DNA of 64,000 nucleotides from the NCBI RefSeq assembly GCF_029893635.1, contig NZ_JARXYR010000002.1:1277001-1341000 (forward strand), given 5' to 3'. Every line of letters begins with the position of its first letter. Position 1 is the first letter of the stretch. The position numbers and the translations under genes were made by a program. The notes under the pieces were generated by a model, which searched no databases, was not told the origin of the DNA, and worked only from the letters and a program-made list of their open reading frames with translations. The stretch is from Variovorax sp. TBS-050B (GTDB taxonomy: Bacteria; Pseudomonadota; Gammaproteobacteria; Burkholderiales; Burkholderiaceae_C). Of this stretch, positions 6,276-14,184 are shown in pieces.

Positions 6276-8537
6276 TCAGCTGCCGATGCGGCCGCCGTCG
6301 TCCTTGGTGATGACGATGGTGGCCGAGCGCGGACGCTTGCCGGCACCGTAGCCCGCATTCGAAGGCCACTGGCTGGTGTACTTCGAGGGATCGGCAATGT
6401 CGGCATGCTTGGTGTTTTCGCCGGGGTGCTGGATGTTGACGAAGATGGCCTTGCCGTCCGGCGTTTCGCAGAGGCCGGTGATCTCGCACGCCGAGGGGCC
6501 GACCAGGAAGCGCTTGAGCGTGTCCGCCGTCGGCTGTTTGCCGATCATGGTGTCGACCGTGTACTGCGTGGAGTCCGCACGCTGGTAGGTCAGGGTCTTC
6601 TTTGCGCCATCGCCGACCTGGCCGGGCAACGCGGCCAACATCATGCAGTTGGTCACGTCGGTATAGGCGCCGTCGTCGGTCTGAATCCAGCAGATGCCGG
6701 TCGAACGGCTGAACACCAGACCGTCGGGGCTGGAGAAATCCTGATCACCGGTGAGCTTCGAGAGGTTCACCGTGTCGGCATTCGCGCCGGACTCGGCGCC
6801 GAAGGCGTACACGTCCCAGCGGAAGCCCGTGCTCGCGGGATTGCCGCCGTTCTCGGCCATGCGCAGGATGTGCCCGTTCGGGTTGCCCGACTGCGCGGTC
6901 GCGCCCTTCATGTCGGTGTAGACGCGCGGGTTGGCGGGATCGGGCACCAGTTGCGACGACGAGGCCGGTTCGATGCGCCGGTTGCTGTTGTTCGTCAGCG
7001 TGAGGTAGACCTCGCCGTTGGCCGGATTCGTCGCGCACCATTCGGGGCGGTCCATCTTGGTGGCACCTGCAGCGTCGGCGGCGAGGCGGGCATTGACCAC
7101 CACGTCGGCGAGGTTCGCGAACGGATAGCCGGCATAGCCCGCCACAGCCGGATTCGCCATCGACAATTCCAGCCAGGTGCCGGCGCCATCGGCATCGAAG
7201 CGCGCCACGTAGAGCGTGCCCTTGTCGAGGTACTTGGCACCCGTGGCGAGCGGGTCGGCCGGATTGGCATCGGCGTCGGACCAGACCTCGTCGGATACGA
7301 ACTTGTAGAAGTATTCGTTGCGCGCGTCGTCGCCCATGTAGCAGGCCACCTTCTGGCCCGCCACCGGCTTGCTGAACGCAACGCTCTCGTGCGCGTAACG
7401 GCCCAGGGCGGAACGCTTCACACCCAGCTTGGACTTGTCGTACGGGTTGAACTCGACGACGAAGCCCATGCCGTTCATCTCATTGCGGTAGTCGTCCGAG
7501 CCATCGGTCGATGCGCCGGTCTTGCTGATGTTCCAGCGCTGGTACTTGTCGTCCGCACCGGCGGTTTCCCAGCCATGGCGGCTCGTCGCGCCCGCGGCCC
7601 GCCCATAGCGCTTGAGCGAGGTCACGCTTTTGTCGTTTCCGCGTGCGGCGTCATCGCCAGCGGCGCGGGTGAAGTAGTTCACCCAGTTCTCTTCTCCGGT
7701 GAGAAAGGTGCCCCATGGCGTCTTGCCCGTACCGCAGTTGTTCAGGGTGCCGCGCGTCTTGACCCCGGTCGCCGAGTACTTCGTCTTCATCAGCGCATCG
7801 CCCTTCGCGGGTCCGGCGATGTCGATCTCGGTCAGGGGCGTGACGCGGTGGTTGAAGGCCGAGTTCCGGACGTAGCTCCACTTGCCGGCACCGTCCTTGC
7901 GCACCTCGAGCACCGCAATGCCATGCACGGCAACCTCCTTGTCGACCTCGGCCGCCGGGCGGGGCAGCGTCTTGGTGCCGCCGTCGGCGTGCAGAAAGAA
8001 AGACGAAAGCGTCTCGTCGGTGGTCGCCTCATGGTTGATCGCCAGCAGGCCGCGGTCGATGCTCGCGTCGGAGCGCTTGCCGTCAGCGCCCAGCCCGAAC
8101 CACTCCATGCCGTCGTGGTGGTCGCCGCCTCGGTTTTCGAAATCGGCGTCGGTGCCGTCGTTGGCATAGGCAGGGGTGGTGCCGGTCAGGGGATCACCGA
8201 GGGCATAAATGACCGTTGCGCTGTAACCGGCGGGAATCAGCACGCTGTCGGCCAGGCTCTTGGGCACGGCGCCGAAGCCCAGCAGCTTCTCGGTCGGTGC
8301 GGGTGCGGGTGCGGGTGCCGGTGCCGGTCCGGGCGCGGGTGCCGGGGTCGGCGCCGGCGGAATGATCGGAAAGGCCGGTCCGCCACCGCCCCCGCCACCG
8401 CAGGCTGTCAGCACGGCAGACCCTACGCCGCCCAGCAGCAGACCACGCCGATTGAGCCGGCTGGTCAGCACGCTGTCGAACGTCGGGTTGGGAGAGCGGT
8501 TGGAATCTTCGTCGTTGAAATCGTTGCGGTCTGACAT
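6276..8537 (-). CDS. phoX: PhoX-family secreted alkaline phosphatase (DUF839)
   Basis: A 753-residue exported protein. The N-terminus has a twin-arginine motif (NRRGLLLGG, about residues 33-41) and then a lipobox-like LTAC followed by seven Gly and a Pro-Ala repeat linker (about residues 60-85), so it may be a Tat-exported lipoprotein. The body matches PhoX: GGDHHDGMEWFGLG, ATTDETLSSFF, NCGTGKTPWGTFLTGEENW, YKFVSDEVW, RPEWCATNPANGEVYLTLTNN, SSPDGLVFSRSTGICWIQTDDG and a final FVNIQHPGENT, residues that in PhoX form the Fe/Ca cluster site. The family hydrolyses phosphate esters under phosphate limitation. I chose ATG 8535-8537 so that the Tat signal is near the start. Upstream there is only one Pho-box-like half (GTGTCAT, minus strand, near 8590), and a run of nine G at 8551-8559. 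Confidence 0.88.
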   Translation of the reverse strand: MSDRNDFNDEDSNRSPNPTFDSVLTSRLNRRGLLLGGVGSAVLTACGGGGGGGPAFPIIPPAPTPAPAPGPAPAPAPAPAPTEKLLGFGAVPKSLADSVLIPAGYSATVIYALGDPLTGTTPAYANDGTDADFENRGGDHHDGMEWFGLGADGKRSDASIDRGLLAINHEATTDETLSSFFLHADGGTKTLPRPAAEVDKEVAVHGIAVLEVRKDGAGKWSYVRNSAFNHRVTPLTEIDIAGPAKGDALMKTKYSATGVKTRGTLNNCGTGKTPWGTFLTGEENWVNYFTRAAGDDAARGNDKSVTSLKRYGRAAGATSRHGWETAGADDKYQRWNISKTGASTDGSDDYRNEMNGMGFVVEFNPYDKSKLGVKRSALGRYAHESVAFSKPVAGQKVACYMGDDARNEYFYKFVSDEVWSDADANPADPLATGAKYLDKGTLYVARFDADGAGTWLELSMANPAVAGYAGYPFANLADVVVNARLAADAAGATKMDRPEWCATNPANGEVYLTLTNNSNRRIEPASSSQLVPDPANPRVYTDMKGATAQSGNPNGHILRMAENGGNPASTGFRWDVYAFGAESGANADTVNLSKLTGDQDFSSPDGLVFSRSTGICWIQTDDGAYTDVTNCMMLAALPGQVGDGAKKTLTYQRADSTQYTVDTMIGKQPTADTLKRFLVGPSACEITGLCETPDGKAIFVNIQHPGENTKHADIADPSKYTSQWPSNAGYGAGKRPRSATIVITKDDGGRIGS

Positions 8538-8638
8538 GGGGGGATCTCGTGGGGGGGGGTAGAGGAAAGACCACCCGATGCTAGAAAGCCCCAATGACAC
8601 TTCCGTGAATACTGCACCCTTTCATTGCACCCTTCGTC

Positions 8639-9778
8639 TTACTGCTTCGGCCACAGCGCCCAGAGGCGCAGCGGCTGGTTCATGCTCGCGGCGAGCCGGC
8701 CCGCCTCGGGCCCGGTGCCCGCGAAGTAGTCCGCGCGCACCGCGCCGACGATGGCGCTGCCCGTGTCCTGCGCCACCACGAGCTTCTGCAGCTGTGCCGT
8801 GGGGCCGCTGGAGGCCAGCCACACCGGCGTGCCGTAGGGAATGCTCTCGCGGTCGACCGCGATCGAGCGCCCCGCGGTCAGCGGCACGCCCTGCGCGCCG
8901 CGCGGGCCGAAGGCGGCATCGACCTCGTTCAGCGCTTCCTCGCGGAAGAACACGTAGCGCGGATTGCTCCACAGGAGCTGCGAGAGCCGCTGCGGGTTCT
9001 GCGCCGCCCAGGCCTTGGTGTCGTCGGGCCAGCGGCCGACCTTGGTCACGCCCTGCGAGATCAGCCATTGCTGCACGCTGCGGTAGGGCTGCTCGTTGGT
9101 GGCCGAGAAGGCCACGCGCACGGTGCGCTGCACGCCGTTGGCCTCCGTGATGCGCAAGCGGCCGGAGCCCTGGATGTGCAGCATCAGCGCATCGATGGGA
9201 TCGGCCATCCACGCGATCTCGCGGCCGCGCAGCGCGGCCTGCGCCTCGGGCAGGGTCTCGATCTCCTGGCGCGTGTACCAGGGCCGGCGCGGCACCAGGC
9301 CGTCGGGCGCCTGGTAGATCGGCACGTTGAAGGTGGCGGTGGGGACGCGCGAGGCCTCGTACACCGGCTCGTAGTAGCTCGTGAGCTTGCCCTCGCTCGC
9401 ACCCGCGAGCGACTCCACGCGGTAGGGCTGGAGCCGCTCGGTCATCCACTGCCGCTGCTCCTCGGGCGTGGCGATGGCGAGCTGGCGCACGTCGCGGCAC
9501 AGCGGCGCGAAGGCGGCATTGGGCCGGGCGCAGTTGGCGAGCAGCGCGATCCACGCCTCGTGCAGCGGATCGTCGCCGAAGCCCGGCAGCTCCGACCAGC
9601 CGACCGGCACCCACCGGCTCTTGGGATGCGCCATCGAGCCGGTGAGGGGGCCGAGGTCGCGCGGCGGCGTGACGACGACGGGGCGGGGGGGCGTGTCCGG
9701 TGCGCGCGGGCCGGTCGAACAGCCCGCCATCGTTGCTACGATCACGAGCCCAAGCAGCCACTGGAGTCCATTTCTCAT
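8639..9778 (-). CDS. mltA: membrane-bound lytic murein transglycosylase A
   Basis: A 379-residue outer-membrane lipoprotein that cleaves peptidoglycan glycan strands to 1,6-anhydro-muropeptides. It has a lipoprotein signal ending VATMAGC, the MltA domain (GKLTSYYEPVYEASR, IYQAPDGLVPRRPWYTR, IAWMADPIDALMLHIQGSGRL) and the C-terminal 3D domain (GVPLTAGRSIAVDRESIPYG, VVAQDTGSAIVGAVRADYF) whose Asp residues are catalytic in the family. Length is typical. The start ATG at 9776-9778 shares the palindromic CATG with the start of a small membrane-protein gene on the other strand. The frame is open further upstream, but that part runs antisense to the neighbour. Confidence 0.92.
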   Translation of the reverse strand: MRNGLQWLLGLVIVATMAGCSTGPRAPDTPPRPVVVTPPRDLGPLTGSMAHPKSRWVPVGWSELPGFGDDPLHEAWIALLANCARPNAAFAPLCRDVRQLAIATPEEQRQWMTERLQPYRVESLAGASEGKLTSYYEPVYEASRVPTATFNVPIYQAPDGLVPRRPWYTRQEIETLPEAQAALRGREIAWMADPIDALMLHIQGSGRLRITEANGVQRTVRVAFSATNEQPYRSVQQWLISQGVTKVGRWPDDTKAWAAQNPQRLSQLLWSNPRYVFFREEALNEVDAAFGPRGAQGVPLTAGRSIAVDRESIPYGTPVWLASSGPTAQLQKLVVAQDTGSAIVGAVRADYFAGTGPEAGRLAASMNQPLRLWALWPKQ

Positions 9779-9932
9779 GGGTCTGATTTTGCTCGAAGCC
9801 CTCGGGGCCGGGCTTTTGCTCATCCTGATCGTCTGGTGGACCATGTTCTCGGGCCGGAACAAGGGCGAACTGCACGACGAGGACCGACCCGCCGACGACG
9901 ACACCGGAGCCCGGCGCCCGCCCGAACAGTGA
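9777..9932 (+). CDS. small membrane protein (51 residues), unknown function
   Basis: A predicted 51-residue protein: one transmembrane helix (MGLILLEALGAGLLLILIVW, then WTMFSG), then RNKGEL and an acidic/proline tail with HDEDRPADDD. GGAG at about 9763-9766 precedes the ATG at a usable distance. Its start codon overlaps the mltA start head to head, so their promoters lie inside each other's coding regions. Hydrophobic N-terminus, short basic patch and charged tail suggest a single-pass inner-membrane protein. I do not recognise a named family; the clear SD, membrane design and position make it a likely real gene rather than an antisense shadow. Confidence 0.6.
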   Translation: MGLILLEALGAGLLLILIVWWTMFSGRNKGELHDEDRPADDDTGARRPPEQ

Positions 9933-9974
9933 AAGCCTCCGTAGCCCGAGGCCGTCGAGGCATGTCGGAGAATG

Positions 9975-10045
9975 GCTCGATAGCTATTACTTTCGTAGCA
10001 ATCCGGCGAGCAATGACGGGCTGTTTGCAAAGGATTTACACTTTG
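9975..10045. repeat. possible dispersed intergenic repeat of Comamonadaceae type
   Basis: The segment TAGCTATTACTTTCGTAGCA (9981-10000) is a short imperfect inverted repeat, followed by a second block with GGCGAGCAATGACGGGC and TGTTTGC. Its make-up resembles small repeats I remember between genes in Acidovorax, Delftia and Variovorax (TAGCTATNA...GTAGCA, then AGCAAnGGCTGG). Only one copy is in the window and the match is from memory. Confidence 0.3.
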
Positions 10046-10127
10046 CCGCGGCGACGGAAGACCGTACCATCCCGTGCTCGCCGAAGCTAAGCTGTGGCCG
10101 CCTGATTCAACCTTGAAAGGGATCGCC

Positions 10128-10784
10128 ATGAAAAAATTCGTCCTCGCCACCTCCGCCGCCGCGCTCGTCCTGTCCGGATGCGCGGGCATGACCGACACCC
10201 AGCGCAACACCGGGATCGGCGCCGGCATCGGGGCGCTCGGCGGCGCGGCCATCGGTTCCGCCACGGGCGGCAACCGCGGCGCCATCGGCACGGGCGCGGT
10301 CGTGGGTGCCGCGGCGGGCGCGCTCGGCGGCTACCTGTGGTCGCAGCGCATGGAGAACCAGAAGCGCCAGATGGAAGCCGCCACGCAGGGCACCGGCGTC
10401 GCCGTGACGCAGACCGCGAACAACGAACTCAAGCTCGCCATCCCGAGCGACGTGTCCTTCGACGTGGGCCGCTCGAACATCAAGCCGAACTTCGCGCCGG
10501 TGCTCGACCAGTTCGCGAGCGGTCTGCGCGGCAACCCGAACGCCGAGGTGCGCATCATCGGCCACACCGACAGCACCGGCTCGGACGCGATCAACAACCC
10601 GCTGTCGGTCGACCGTGCCGCGAGCACGCGCGACTACCTCGTGGCGCGCGGCGTGAATGCCGCGGCGTTCCGCATCGAGGGCCGCGGTTCGCACGAGCCG
10701 GTGGCCGACAACAACAGCGAAGCCGGCCGGGCGCAGAACCGCCGCGTCGAGATCTACGTCGGCGAGCGCGCGCCGCGCGGCTGA
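10128..10784 (+). CDS. OmpA-family lipoprotein with glycine-zipper domain
   Basis: A 218-residue outer-membrane lipoprotein. The signal MKKFVLATSAAALVLSGC ends in a lipobox; it is followed by a glycine-zipper segment (about residues 28-72, GIGAGIGALGGAAIGSATGG and GTGAVVGAAAGALGGY), which associates with membrane, and a C-terminal OmpA domain (about 105-212). That domain has FDVGRSNIKPNFAPVLD, IIGHTDSTGS and NRRVEI, including the Asp and Arg that bind diaminopimelate in peptidoglycan. It therefore probably ties outer membrane to cell wall, like YiaD. AAAGGGA precedes the ATG. It is followed by a shorter paralogue after a 117-base gap containing a strong hairpin. Confidence 0.85.
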   Translation: MKKFVLATSAAALVLSGCAGMTDTQRNTGIGAGIGALGGAAIGSATGGNRGAIGTGAVVGAAAGALGGYLWSQRMENQKRQMEAATQGTGVAVTQTANNELKLAIPSDVSFDVGRSNIKPNFAPVLDQFASGLRGNPNAEVRIIGHTDSTGSDAINNPLSVDRAASTRDYLVARGVNAAAFRIEGRGSHEPVADNNSEAGRAQNRRVEIYVGERAPRG

Positions 10785-10839
10785 CCGAACCGATCTACCA
10801 AGAAGAAGAAAAAAGAACCGCAGTCATTCCAATAAGAAA

Positions 10840-10863
10840 GCCGGCCGTGCGGGAGCGGCCGGC
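10840..10863. terminator. 8-bp hairpin between two OmpA-like genes
   Basis: GCCGGCCG (10840-10847) and CGGCCGGC (10856-10863) form a perfect stem with loop TGCGGGAG. It is preceded by an A/G-rich stretch and not followed by a T tract, so on the plus strand it is more likely an attenuator or mRNA-stabilising structure between the two lipoprotein genes than an efficient terminator. Confidence 0.4.
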
Positions 10864-10901
10864 GACCATTGCCGTTGTTTCAATCACCAGAGGGAAAACT
10901 C

Positions 10902-11477
10902 ATGAGGAAGTTTGTTGTTGCGAGTGCGGCTGCGGCCGCATTGTTCGTTGCGGGCTGCGCTTCGCAGCAGTCGGCGGCGCCGGACCAGGGCACCGCGTCG
11001 GCAGGCGGGCAGCCCGCCACGGCCGCACCGGCCAACAGCTGGACCGCGCGCCTGCAAGCGCTCAAGACCGAGCTCGAGAGCTCGACCAAGGGCACGGGCG
11101 TGGTGATCGAGCAGACCACGGACAACCAGCTCCATCTCGTGATTCCCAACGAAATGTCCTTCGACGTGGGCCGCGCCAACGTGAAGCGCAACCTCGCCCA
11201 GGTGCTCGACAAGGTGGCCGAGGGCCTGCGCAGCGCCACGGCCGCCAGCGTGCGCGTGGTGGGCCACACCGACAACACCGGCAGCGAGGAAGGCAACGAG
11301 CGCCTGTCCGTGAGCCGCGCCGACAGCGTGCGCAACCACCTGGTGGCGCGCGGCGTCTCGACCACGGCCGTGACGACCGACGGCCGCGGCTCGCGCGAGC
11401 CCCTGGCCGACAACGCGACGCCCGCGGGACGCGCCCAGAACCGCCGCGTCGAGATCTTCGTCGCCGAGAAGAGCTGA
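10902..11477 (+). CDS. OmpA-family lipoprotein, short paralogue
   Basis: A 191-residue lipoprotein with signal MRKFVVASAAAAALFVAGC (lipobox VAGC), a Ser/Ala/Pro-rich linker (about 20-45), and a C-terminal OmpA domain: GTGVVIEQTTDNQLHLVIP, FDVGRANVKRNLAQVLD, VVGHTDNTGSEEGNERLS and NRRVEIFV. The OmpA part is clearly similar to that of the preceding gene, but the glycine-zipper domain is absent, so the pair probably arose by duplication with loss or gain of that domain. AGAGGGAAAA precedes the ATG. It converges on a response-regulator gene with only 6 bases between stops. The role is probably anchoring to peptidoglycan at the outer membrane. Confidence 0.85.
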   Translation: MRKFVVASAAAAALFVAGCASQQSAAPDQGTASAGGQPATAAPANSWTARLQALKTELESSTKGTGVVIEQTTDNQLHLVIPNEMSFDVGRANVKRNLAQVLDKVAEGLRSATAASVRVVGHTDNTGSEEGNERLSVSRADSVRNHLVARGVSTTAVTTDGRGSREPLADNATPAGRAQNRRVEIFVAEKS

Positions 11478-11483
11478 CCCGCG

Positions 11484-12113
11484 CTACTGCAGGTCCCGGA
11501 GGCGGTTGGCCAGCTCGACCGCCGACTTCACTTCCATCTTGTCGAACACGCGCGCGCGGTGGACCTCCACCGTGCGCACGCTGATCGCGAGCTGATCCGC
11601 GATCAGCTTGTTCGGCAGCCCCTCGACCACGAGCCGCATCACGTCGCGCTCGCGCTCGGTCAGCTCGGCGATGCGCTCCGCGAGGCCGCGCCGCACGCGC
11701 TGCACTTCGAGCGCGCGCAGCGAGGCGCCGAGCGCCTGCTCGATGCGGTCGACCAGCGCGTTGTCGGAGAAGGGCTTCTCGCAGAAGTCGAAGGCGCCGC
11801 GCTTCACCGCATCGACCGCGGTGGGCACGTCGGCATGACCGGTGAGGAAGATCACCGGCATGGCCTCGAGCAGGCCGCGTTCGGCCAGGCGGTCGAACAG
11901 CACCAGCCCGCTGGTGCCGGGCATGCGCACGTCGAGCAGCAGGCACAGCGGCTGCAGGGGCAGCGGGCCCTCGGCAAGGCGCTGCTCGAAGGCTTCGGCG
12001 CTCGCGAAGTGCTCGCTTTCGAGGCGGCGCGAACGCAGCAGCCAGGCGAGCGCCTCGCGCACGCTGGCGTCGTCGTCCACGATAAAGATCAGTCCATCGA
12101 TCAGCGGTTGCAT
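11484..12113 (-). CDS. response regulator, FixJ/DctR-like with LuxR-type HTH
   Basis: A 209-residue two-component regulator. The receiver domain (about 8-125) shows the acidic pair VDDDAS, phospho-acceptor Asp in LLLDVRMPG, TGHAD and the Lys in CEKPF; the C-terminal domain (about 140-205) is a LuxR/FixJ helix-turn-helix with ELTERERDVMRLVVEGLPNK and ISVRTVEVHRARVFDKMEVK. It is transcribed 28 bases downstream of the histidine kinase gene, its certain partner. This pair architecture (PAS kinase with two membrane segments plus FixJ-type regulator) is that of DctS/DctR, which control C4-dicarboxylate uptake, but no dct transporter is present here. I chose ATG 12111-12113 because the receiver starts directly after it. 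Confidence 0.85.
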   Translation of the reverse strand: MQPLIDGLIFIVDDDASVREALAWLLRSRRLESEHFASAEAFEQRLAEGPLPLQPLCLLLDVRMPGTSGLVLFDRLAERGLLEAMPVIFLTGHADVPTAVDAVKRGAFDFCEKPFSDNALVDRIEQALGASLRALEVQRVRRGLAERIAELTERERDVMRLVVEGLPNKLIADQLAISVRTVEVHRARVFDKMEVKSAVELANRLRDLQ

Positions 12114-12141
12114 AGTCGTTCCAGAAACGGTGGTCGCCGGT

Positions 12142-14184
12142 TCATGCGCTCGGCAGCGTGAACCGGAACACGGTGCCGCGGGGCTGGTTCGGCTCGAACA
12201 CCAGCACGCCGCCATGCTGCTCGACCACGGTGCGGCACAGGCTGAGGCCCAGCCCCATGCCGTCGGCCCGGGTGGTGAAGAAGGGGGTGAAGAGGCGGCC
12301 CGCGACTTCCTCGCTGATGCCGCTGCCGAAATCGGCCACCGAGAATTCGAGCCAGCGCCGCACGTCTTCCGCGCCCGAACCGCCCACGGCCACGGCGCGC
12401 GCCACGCGCAGCCGCAGCAGGCGCTCATGGCTTTCGGGCGTGTCCATGGCCTGCATGGCATTGCGCGCCAGGTTGAGCAGCACCTGTTCGACCAGCGTGC
12501 GGTCGCACATCGCCGGCGGCAGCTGCTCCTCGAGCACGACCTGGATGTTGACGCCGAGCTTGCGCGCCTGCAGCCGCACCAGCGGCAGCACCGCATCGAT
12601 CAGCGCCTGCGGCGCCACGGCCTCGCGCGTGCGGTCGCGCCGTCGCACGAAGTCGTGCACGCTGCGGATCACCTGTCCCGCGCGGTCGGCCTGCTCGGCG
12701 ATGCGGCGCACCGCATGCGCGACCTCGGCCTGCGGGCCGCTCGCCTGCGGCCCGAGCATGTTGAGCGAGCCGGTGGCGTAGCTCGCGATCGCGGCCAGCG
12801 GCTGCGTGAGTTCGTGGCTCAGCAGCGACGCCATCTCGCCGACGGTGGCGAGCCGCGCGCTGGCCTGCAGCCGCTCCTGGCTCGCACGCGAGAGTTCCTC
12901 GATGCGGCGCTGCTCGCTGATGTCGATGAAGGCGCTCATCCAGCCGGTCTGCACGCGCTGCGCATTGATCAGCGGCGCCTCGAAGATCAGCACCGGAAAG
13001 CGCGTGCCGTCCTTGCGCATGAAGACCGACTCGAAGCCCTCGCGCGGCGGCATGCCGCCCGCGAGCCGCCGCGCCTGGCGCTGCTGGTATTCGTGCGCGA
13101 GCTCGGTCGGCCAATAGGGCGCCTCGATCGAGGCGCCGCTGCCCGCCATGAGCTCCTCGGGCGTGAAGCCGACCATCTCGCAGAAGGCGGGATTGACGTA
13201 GGTGATGCGCCCCTGCAGGTCGCGCGCGCGCAGGCCGGTGATGACCGAGTCCTCCATCGCCTTGCGGAAGGCCAGCGCGTCGGCCAGGTCGCGCTCGGCG
13301 CGCAGGCGCCGGCGCGTGTCGCGCGCGAGCAGCACCAGCACCGAGACGAGCGCGATCGAGATCGCGGTGACCAGCGCCGTGAGCACGTTCGGAAACAGGT
13401 CGGGCGCGGCGCGCCAGCCGTCCACGCGCAGCATCAGCGCGTTGCCGGGCAGGTCGATCAGCTGCTGCGAGGTGAAGACGCGCGTGCCGGTGCGGCGCGA
13501 GGTGCCGAGCGCCGCGAGCCGGGTGCCGTCGGCCTCGGTGAAGGCCACCTCCTGGCCGCGCGTGAGCGCGGGGCCGACGAGCTCGATCAGCGTGTCGCGC
13601 AGCGAATAGCTCGCCACCAGGAAGCCGCCGGCGTCCATCGGCACGCAGAGCTCCATCACCTCGATGCCGGCGCCGCCGAGCACCGGCACGTAGTGGCTCG
13701 GCGAATAGGCGGGCGCTCCGAGCTTGCGTGCGGCGGTGCAGGCCAGCGCCACGTCGGACTGGTCGGCACCGCGGCTGTCGTCGGCGATCAGCCGCGCGCG
13801 GTAGGGCGTGTTGACCGCCGCCAGCGGCCGGAGCGCGGCATCGCGCCATTCGAGCCGCAGCCACTCGCGGTGCTCGCGCAGCAGCGCGGCGGCGGCCTCG
13901 GGCCAGTGCGTGCGGTCGAGGCCGAGGGCCTGCGTGGCACGCAGGCTCTGCGCATTGCGCTGCAGGCCGATGCGCAGGTCGGCCACCGCGTCGATGGTGT
14001 CGCGGTCGAGTGCGGCCTGCACCTGCTCGACCTCGTGCCGGCCCGCGAGCCACACCACCGTGACCAGCAGCGCCGACACCAGCACCGCGAGGATCAGCCA
14101 GAGGAACCAGCGCTGCCACAGCGAGCGCAGCCGCACGTAGGCGGAGATCGCCCAGCGCGGCGGCGCGACGCTCAAGGCCTGCAT
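12142..14184 (-). CDS. PAS-containing sensor histidine kinase, DctS-like
   Basis: A 680-residue inner-membrane kinase. Order: transmembrane helix (about 24-48), a long periplasmic sensing region (about 50-275), second transmembrane helix (about 278-298), PAS domain (about 310-430; GRITYVNPAFCEMVGFTPEE), PAC segment, HisKA phospho-acceptor His in LLSHELTQPLAAI (about 465), and HATPase_c with N box NLARNAMQAM, DFGSGI and GMGLGLSLC. It would autophosphorylate in response to a periplasmic signal and pass phosphate to the FixJ-type regulator encoded next. The ATG follows the nitrilase stop without any gap (TAG then ATG at 14185/14184), so translation is probably coupled. The periplasmic fold with RHEVEQVQAALDRDTIDAVA resembles DctB/DctS sensors of organic acids. 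Confidence 0.87.
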   Translation of the reverse strand: MQALSVAPPRWAISAYVRLRSLWQRWFLWLILAVLVSALLVTVVWLAGRHEVEQVQAALDRDTIDAVADLRIGLQRNAQSLRATQALGLDRTHWPEAAAALLREHREWLRLEWRDAALRPLAAVNTPYRARLIADDSRGADQSDVALACTAARKLGAPAYSPSHYVPVLGGAGIEVMELCVPMDAGGFLVASYSLRDTLIELVGPALTRGQEVAFTEADGTRLAALGTSRRTGTRVFTSQQLIDLPGNALMLRVDGWRAAPDLFPNVLTALVTAISIALVSVLVLLARDTRRRLRAERDLADALAFRKAMEDSVITGLRARDLQGRITYVNPAFCEMVGFTPEELMAGSGASIEAPYWPTELAHEYQQRQARRLAGGMPPREGFESVFMRKDGTRFPVLIFEAPLINAQRVQTGWMSAFIDISEQRRIEELSRASQERLQASARLATVGEMASLLSHELTQPLAAIASYATGSLNMLGPQASGPQAEVAHAVRRIAEQADRAGQVIRSVHDFVRRRDRTREAVAPQALIDAVLPLVRLQARKLGVNIQVVLEEQLPPAMCDRTLVEQVLLNLARNAMQAMDTPESHERLLRLRVARAVAVGGSGAEDVRRWLEFSVADFGSGISEEVAGRLFTPFFTTRADGMGLGLSLCRTVVEQHGGVLVFEPNQPRGTVFRFTLPSA

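Noticed and set aside
6405..8534. 709-codon open frame antisense to phoX
   Set aside because: Mirror of a well-supported phoX gene; no recognisable domain.
8580..8600. Pho box before phoX
   Set aside because: Only one half (GTGTCAT) resembles the CTGTCAT repeat; the second half at 4-base spacing is not recognisable.
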